The position numbers and the translations under genes are program-made. This document shows, piece by piece, positions 46,420-64,000 of a stretch of DNA of 64,000 nucleotides. The stretch is from Chrysomallon squamiferum (taxonomy: Eukaryota; Mollusca; Gastropoda; Neomphalida; Peltospiridae). Positions within the stretch are counted from its first letter, which is position 1. Each line of letters opens with the position of its first letter. The notes under the pieces are model-generated. The model was not told the origin of the DNA. It ran no database searches and saw only the letters and a program-made list of their open reading frames with translations. The stretch is from positions 6,284,989 to 6,348,988 of the forward strand of contig CM022669.1 of assembly GCA_012295275.1 (NCBI GenBank). The letters run 5' to 3'.

Positions 46420-46600
46420 AGCCAAAGATCTGATCAGAAACCTCCGTTTCCTGCTGCTCACGCAAATCACAGGAAGTGACGTCATCAACGGATTTCTACA
46501 CATCTTGTTTGTGTTTCAGATGAGCAAAGTTCAGAGTTACGCATCCATAAATCACCTAGAACGACCACAAAAGAATGTTTTGAAATAAAACAGTTCCACA
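46420..46600. other. Island with composite ETS/CRE site
   Basis: AGGAAGTGACGTCA at 46471-46484 joins an ETS-like GGAAGT to the CRE palindrome, near ACGCAAATC. A second CRE lies at 46335-46342. Candidate regulatory element. Confidence 0.35.
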
Positions 46601-47729
46601 GAAGAAATGAACTCCAGCGTCGACGCAAATTTATTACAATTATACTCAGCTCTTTATGTCTTTTAACTCGCGAATTGCTGAAGAAAGCTAAATTTTATCT
46701 TTTATTCAGATTTCTGCCTAGAAACGGGATTCATGAATTCAATTTCCTTGAGCCACGAAAGAAAATATTTATGGCAAAACAGAAATCTAAGGCTAGAGTT
46801 ACTGGCCGTAACAAGCTGCGCAGTTCGTTTGCCAATGAATACATTATAAATATAGCAACCAAAATCTTCTTTTTCTTCATCGTTTTCTTCGTATTTGTAT
46901 TCTTTTTCTTATTCTTAGGTATATATACATCTTTATATACATATAAGCGAAAAGAAAAATAAAGAGTCTAAAAATTATTTAAAAAATATTATTATTAATT
47001 TCTTCTTTGTTATGATTTTCCTTTTTCTTTTCTTTTACGTAATTTAATGGCGGCACTAATTAGAAAAGTTACTTCATAAAGATGCTAGCATTCATTGAAA
47101 ATGACGGGTTTCTTTTTATTTCGAAAATAAAATGTTTTGACATTTTGATTTTATTGTATTTTCTTACTGCAGATTTTCATATTAATTTATTTTTTTAGTT
47201 GTGTGTGTTTGTAGAAGTAGTAGTAGTAGTATTTATGTTATTTTACTTTTTCCCATTATTCGAATTAAAACATTAATTTATTTATTTATTGTTGCTGTTA
47301 TTTATGACAAAAAATAATTTCATCGTGTTATCCCTATCCGGTTAAAAATAATAATAATAAAAAAAAAATAAATTAAAAAAATTAAAATTAAAATTAAACA
47401 AACAAAAAAAAAAAAAATTAAAATCGTACTTTTACTTTCAAAATTTAAAATTCGGTATTTCCAAGTGAAATCGACATGTCTATTTTTAGCTGTAATGTCT
47501 CGAGCTTGCGTGGACAATAAACCAAAAAATTAAGCGATCATCAGAAGTCAATTTGTTGCTCCTCAAAATCACATTTGAACGATTTAGCTGGCGCTACATG
47601 CAGTTTCTCACTCGGAAAATACTCATTTAACAAAAACAGAATTATTCGTTTCACTGCATGAGAAAAACGGAATCGTAACTCCAAATATGCAGTAAATAAT
47701 AATGTAGATGTAAGCAGCAGCAACAACAA

Positions 47730-47796
<67 letters not shown>
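47730..47796. repeat. (ATT)n microsatellite
   Basis: About 22 ATT units, followed by a (GAT)n array to about 47850. Confidence 0.95.
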
Positions 47797-48129
47797 AAGA
47801 AGAAGAAAATGATGATGGTAGTGTTGATGATGATGATGATGATGATGATGACGACAAAACAACAGCATCAGTAATAAATAAGTGTTAGTACCAGTGTTCA
47901 TGTTCTCTAATATCGATAAAACTATTCAAAAAAAATTAGTATTAGAATTAACTGAATAAGAATGTTATTTAACGATACATACGATTTTTTTTTTTTTTTT
48001 TTTTATTTTTTATTTTTTTAATACCAAGATTTCACGTCATAATAAGTTGAAGAACTACAGGGATAATGAAAATGGAAAACCACCGTTGCCAAGAAACCAG
48101 CAACAACTTTCTAGTAAATATCAAGTAAT

Positions 48130-48165
48130 GTATTATAGGTGCCTTCCCGTAAACTGGAAAGCATG
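48130..48165 (-). mobile_element. Third fragment of the mollusc-type dispersed repeat, inverted
   Basis: The minus strand reads GTTTACGGGAAGGCACCTAT. Only the core motif is recognisable. Confidence 0.35.
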
Positions 48166-48428
48166 CAAGGACTTAAGATAAACAAATCAGTGGCTCAGTC
48201 TCGATCATCAAAGACTTTCAGTTAAAACCACTAAGAGCCAGTCGTAAATAATAAATAAAATAAAATAAAATAAATAAATAAATATTGTTTTTAACTAATT
48301 TCAGACTATATTTAATTTTTGCATTTCTTTTATATAAATTTTATTTTATTTTATTTTTTTTTTTTTTTTTTTTACGGGGTACCTTACCAATTCAGTACAC
48401 GAAAACGCTAAGGTTATATTCTGTTGAA

Positions 48429-48459
<31 letters not shown>

Positions 48460-49439
48460 CTTTTCGCCTTTTACTTTATCGCTATTTTAAACTTACTGAA
48501 GCAAACATGGCCAGGAATTGGCGTCATAAAAGAATGACAAATCTTCTGAAAGATTTATAGCAGTTTTAGCGGACGGTATCAAACGTTGTTTAATGGAGTG
48601 TGTATCGCTGTTAGATGATCGATACCAGGGAATTAGATCGGTGTTTCTCTGTCAGTTTCGGAAATACTCGCTACATCAGTTTAGCGCGGGATAAAAAGAA
48701 CCAACAATGTAGACTTGTTTGGTTTGCAAAGAAGCTGGCCGACGGTGTTCTTCTGTATCTAGAACGAATCTGAGCGTGACTCACGTTGTTCTGCTTGCTT
48801 CAGTGGTGATTTGTTCGTAAATACGCAGTAGGGGAAAAAAGGGTTTGGTAAACAGAGTAGTAATAAGGGGAGAGGACTATTTATTTATTTTTATTTTATT
48901 TTATTTTATTTAAAAAAATATATATATATATACATACATATATTTAACTTATTTATTTATTCTGTAGCAATTATATATATAATTTCAAAACATGCATGCC
49001 TTAAAATGACTAATGCGAAATACATATTTATATAAGCATGTTGTGACAATAGGCTTTATGTAGTTTCATTAATAGAAATAGAAAGTATATCTATACATAA
49101 ACACACACACACACAGGTTTTTTTTTTCTTCTCTCTTTGTTACTCATACGCACAACACACACACACACATCATGATACTTATTTCGTTTTGAAAGGTGTA
49201 TTCACCTTAGTGTTGGCTGTCCTTGCTCCTTTTCCGAACTCCTAGATCTGCCCTTCAGTCACACTGCTGATTATTTTAAATTTGACAAGCTCAAATTAGA
49301 ATAAAAACGACCTTCGATTTGCCGAAATTAACTGTATTTCTTCTAACCAGTACATTCTGAATTTATTCATTTTTTTATACACAACTTGGAAATAAAGGTC
49401 AAATTAATTTTTTTTCTAAATGTCAGCTTGGTTCTTAAA

Positions 49440-49502
<63 letters not shown>
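49440..49502. repeat. (AAT)n microsatellite
   Basis: About 21 AAT units. Confidence 0.95.
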
Positions 49503-49694
49503 GGAAAGTTAAAATTGTTACATAGGCTACTTTCACCAAACACCATCAAGGAAAATTTTACATTAATGCGAACGTGAAAGTAAACGCTTTCGATAAAGCA
49601 GATGTTGAGTCGTGACTGTAACAGAAAATGGCCCATAAGGCGAGTTATGGTGGAACGACCCTAAAACCTATCAGATAAATGTCTCCTCCTACAT

Positions 49695-49795
49695 TATTTT
49701 TTATTTGTTATTCTTTTTATTTATTTATTTTATTTATTTATTTTATAATTTTTTATTTGTTATTCTTTTTATTTATTTATTTTATAATTTTTTAT
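49695..49795. repeat. Direct repeat of about 45 bp, T/A-rich
   Basis: The block ttttttatttgttattcttt plus a TTTA run and ttttataatt occurs twice in tandem. Confidence 0.75.
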
Positions 49796-51981
49796 TATTT
49801 TCCTTAAGATTATCACTTTGTTATTATTATTGTTGTTGTTGTTATTATTTTCTATTTTCTTCAGCTTTTCTTTCGACAGCTGACATTTCACCAACAAACA
49901 AAATAAATTAAAATTAAGAACGAACATCTTCATATTGAGACAATAACTTTTAATATACATATCAGCATTCATTACCTGTATATATTATCATCCAGCACAT
50001 CATAAATATTTCAAATTTACATCCATGACGACATAATACATAGTAAGTTTTAAGCATAATCAGTTATGGAAATAGGTGGTTTTAAGGTGGTAACTAGATA
50101 AAATGTATACGAGAAAACGATAAGAAATACGTTTGTAAGTAAAACTAATAAACAAATTAATTCTGGGCGTTTTAATCTTAAGCAGGTGTAAATAAAATGT
50201 CTCCAAAGAAGATAAATTTTAAAATATGAATATTGTTTGTCATTTATTTTACATAGATATATATATTTATATATATAAACTTTACATACATATAAAATGG
50301 AAGTTAATAAAAGCTATGGAAACTGAGATACAGCTATAGATGTAAACTTACACACACCTTCCCCACCTCATTTTCAACAATAAACACAACAAACATAAAA
50401 TAAATGTTACACTAAAACATAATAACATTCACAACAAAATGAGATTAAAAGAAGAAAAATATATATATATATATATATATATCTATAACAATATGAAACT
50501 TCTTATGTTTACATAGATACGTAATTATTATAGTTTTTTAAATTTTATAAATGTTTTTATTACTAATAATAAAACGATAGCAAATAACTTATTTACAGTA
50601 AAGCTATGCTTCTATATGTGCAATATTCAAAATGCATAAAACATGTTCAAGTATAATTTGATAGTATTTTTTATTACTCTGTTAAAATATCTGATTACTG
50701 TTCTGTCGACACTTTTCACCAAAAATCATGTATCAGTCTTTGTTAAAGTGAATCACCATAAGACAGAATAACAAGATAAGATACTAAACAGTGTTGCCAT
50801 AAATACAGCAGAAACTAACCAATAAGGCGGCCGTATGTTTCCTCATACATATTATTTTGTCATAAAACTTTATTGTGTGGAAACAGTTGTCTCTAATAAT
50901 AAATAAAACTACCACATAATAATTACATAAAATGAATTTGTGCTATTTCGCTGCACAAATCACAGATTTTCTTTTTCACAAGAATTATATAAAATAATTA
51001 CTCGGAAAATGTTTTCTGTTACTTGTACTAACACTTGAAAAAAGAAAAAAAAAAAAAAAAATAAAGAAAAAAGAACATGATGATTTGAAAAAAAACAAAA
51101 ATATATTAATTTTTTTTCATAATTCTCCAATTTCATCACAACTAAAAGTAAATGTTTATATTTGTGCTATAGGTCCTTAGACAATCCTTTTTCCATTCAT
51201 CACTGTATATATTCCACCATCCATCTATTTTATTCATTCATTTGTTCTTTAGTCAACTATCCATTTCTTTATTAATGTCAGTATTATTAAAAATATATAT
51301 TTACCTTGTGTAAGATAAGTTATTCATTATTTATGTCAGTTTTTCATTAAACACTGCATCCAAATACAAATAAATAATACCAATAATAAAAATAATAAAT
51401 CAAAAATATAAATTAAAAATCTGGATGATGGGGAAAATAAACTTTTTTTTTTTTTTTTCATTTTATAAAAATTCACAGTACAGCTATACATGCTTGCTAT
51501 GATATATTTATTTTATTACAGGTAAAATTTGCTCAATAACAAAAGACAGATTTTTATGAATGTGTACCTTGCCACAGGTAAGATTACTTAATTACAGGTG
51601 AAAATTAGCTAATTTCATGTCACATGTTCAACAAAGACTTACATAACACATATTTCCTTATGGGCAAAAAATGATTATTAATTTCTAGGTTGACACTTCT
51701 TAACAATGACATACCTTTAGAGATTCGTTTTCTTTCTTACAGGCAATATTGATTGGTTTCAAAAGATAAACTTATTTTAATGAATGTACACACCTGAGAC
51801 AGGTTTACACAAAGTAAATTTAATTAATTAGTAATTTCTGCATCAACCCTGTCTATACCTGTGTCTAAACATCTACAAAATCACTCTTACATTTAATAAT
51901 GCCCAAACATAAACATAATAACCATCATCAGGTTATCTACAAGTTATTAACTAACGTAAATATATATTCATCAGTAAACTT

Positions 51982-51983
<2 letters not shown>

Positions 51984-52024
<41 letters not shown>
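51984..52024. repeat. (AAT)n microsatellite
   Basis: About 13 AAT units in the region downstream of LONP1. Confidence 0.95.
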
Positions 52025-52026
<2 letters not shown>

Positions 52027-53432
52027 GACATTAAAGAAAAATGAAATAAATGAAATCATTATTCAGTCGGAAAATGCACAGTAAGGCACATTATTTTGAT
52101 ATATATTATATATATATATATATATATCATGCATTTGTTGTTCATCCATCCATACATCCATCCTTCATTCTTCACTCCCTAAAGAGGATAAGGCAAAATA
52201 TTCAATACACTTTTTCTTGAAAGATCTATGTATGCACTAACAACTAGCAATCAAATAGTAGTTAATAAATTTTCTTTTACAATCATGATTAATGATTTTT
52301 TTATTTTTTTTTAAAAACAACAGAAAAATATATTTCTTGAATGTGCAAGTTCAATGTAATTTTTAAAACATGATTAGTTTTCAAATGCAATTTTGATTTT
52401 CAAAAATAAGAAAATTGAATGATTTGAGTATCTGAAAATCCATGAAAAAAACCCACAAAAAAACAACAGAAAAATAAAAAGAAATATTCTTCAAAATGAT
52501 ATTATTAAATTAGAATTTAAAAATCCAAATTCATATACTAAAGATAAATAAATAATAATGATAATTAAACTGAACATTTGAAAACATGAAGTGTAATTAT
52601 ACAGAATGGACTATATTCTGTATCTGAAAAACAAACTGTTCTATTTAATTTACTAATATGGCATGATTCACACATATTTTAACAGAATTAAACAAAAGCT
52701 ATTGCAGTAGCACACACAACATACTTTACAATATTCAAATAAACCCATCTTGTGCGTCCAGTAGGCCTCGCGAAAAACCACCAAGATTCTCATTGCAAAC
52801 AAATATTAAATGGAACAATGAATTTGTCTTACATCTCAATCATTTTTAATTATTAATATTTATTAGACAGCAATCGTAAAGGTTTTGTATAATGAAGATG
52901 AGAGTGAGCAAAAATATGCTGCCACCATTTCTTTTAAAATTTTTTTTAGATATTCTAATTGCAAAGTACCAATCAGAAATCGGTTTTGTGTCACATGATC
53001 ATTTAAAAGCAACAGTGAAGACTAGCACACTTTTGTGAATAAATAAATAATAATACCCTACTTTTTATCAGTGTATTTAAAACCAAAACAAATCTTTCTT
53101 CATCAAACATGGTTGGTTGTGTTTGCAAACAAAAGACTGGCAGTGCAGACAAAATCTTACAGCATAACAATAACACTACAACACAGAAAACAATTATAAA
53201 TTATAATTTAAAACATTATGCATGGATTTTCAAACACACAAAAAATTGTTGTTTTTTTTATTTAAATTTATTTTAATATATTTTTTTTTATCTGTCTGAT
53301 GGAAGGATATTGCTCAAATTTTTCTTTAAAAAAAAAAATTAAATAAAATTATAATGCAGAATTTTTTTTAAAATGTTCCCAAATTTAAAAAAAAATATAT
53401 ATACTAAAATAAAGACATGAAGTATGTCACAC

Positions 53433-53438
53433 TTTAAT
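53433..53438 (-). terminator. Possible LONP1 polyadenylation signal ATTAAA
   Basis: ATTAAA on the minus strand lies about 200 nt after the Lon stop, followed by T-rich sequence. AATAAA-like sequences further on (near 53.25-53.27 kb) are alternatives. In AT-rich DNA such hexamers are common, so the call is weak. Confidence 0.25.
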
Positions 53439-53636
53439 TTAAACCAAACTGGACACTGAGAGGTTCCTAGAGAAGAAAAGAGAAATAAGAAAGAAAGATA
53501 CACTGAAGAGAAAGATACAAGTTTAGCCCAGAGAATGAAATGAAAATTAAAAACTGATCTGACGACACCTTGAAGTACTCAACACTTGCACCAAGGAGAA
53601 ATACTGGAAGTGTAATCTCAGTCAGTGGATTTGAGC

Positions 53637-63893
<10,257 letters not shown>

Positions 63894-64000
63894 CTGAAAA
63901 TTAAAAAATATATATTCTGAAAATGAACTGTAACAATAATATATACATTTTTAAAAATGGTAAGGACTGTTCTAAGTACATTTGTATGTCAAAGACAACA

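Larger units (their letters stand above)
20315..53430. other. 33-kb region without recognisable coding exons
   Basis: Probably the upstream region of the Ig gene plus the intergenic spacer down to the 3' end of LONP1. It holds microsatellites, a 40-bp minisatellite, mobile-element fragments and non-repetitive islands listed separately. All long open frames I examined are low-complexity or lack family similarity and splice context. Confidence 0.6.

Overview
The window is eukaryotic, invertebrate genomic DNA, most likely from a mollusc and probably a gastropod. It is very AT-rich and crowded with di-, tri- and tetranucleotide microsatellites. Its genes are split into short exons by consensus GT-AG introns. 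A dispersed repeat near 41.2, 43.2 and 48.1 kb resembles an element I remember as common in mollusc genomes. The species cannot be named from the sequence alone.

Two protein-coding genes can be supported, both on the minus strand. (1) Positions 1,365-20,314 hold a complete eight-exon gene for a secreted, probably GPI-anchored, three-Ig-domain neural adhesion protein of the lachesin / IgLON / DIP ('Wirin') type. The phase-matched exons join into 452 codons plus a stop. The signal-peptide exon lies 14.2 kb upstream of the rest, behind a large microsatellite-rich first intron (5,997-20,238). (2) Positions 53,637 to the right edge hold most of a mitochondrial Lon protease gene (LONP1). Nineteen exon-like segments run from the end of the N-terminal domain through the AAA+ module to the serine-lysine protease domain and stop. 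The 5' part lies outside the window.

The Lon gene carries the most unusual signals. The penultimate exon has one extra base between the catalytic serine and catalytic lysine codons, which closes the frame two bases into the last exon. The exon just before the ATPase domain is eroded, with the family motif LLDNHSS present out of frame. A second, more decayed copy of that exon lies about 340 bp upstream of it. Every other Lon exon is intact and strongly conserved, so sequencing or assembly error, a recent null allele and a decaying paralogue all remain possible.

The 33 kb between the genes (20.3-53.6 kb) shows no recognisable coding exon. It holds microsatellites, a 13-copy 40-bp minisatellite, short inverted-terminal-repeat elements, the mollusc-type dispersed repeat and several low-repeat islands that could be regulatory. 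One of these, near 22.35 kb, has a promoter-like motif order pointing towards the Ig gene. I found no rRNA gene, convincing tRNA, CRISPR array, viral gene or toxin gene, and no clearly novel multi-gene system.
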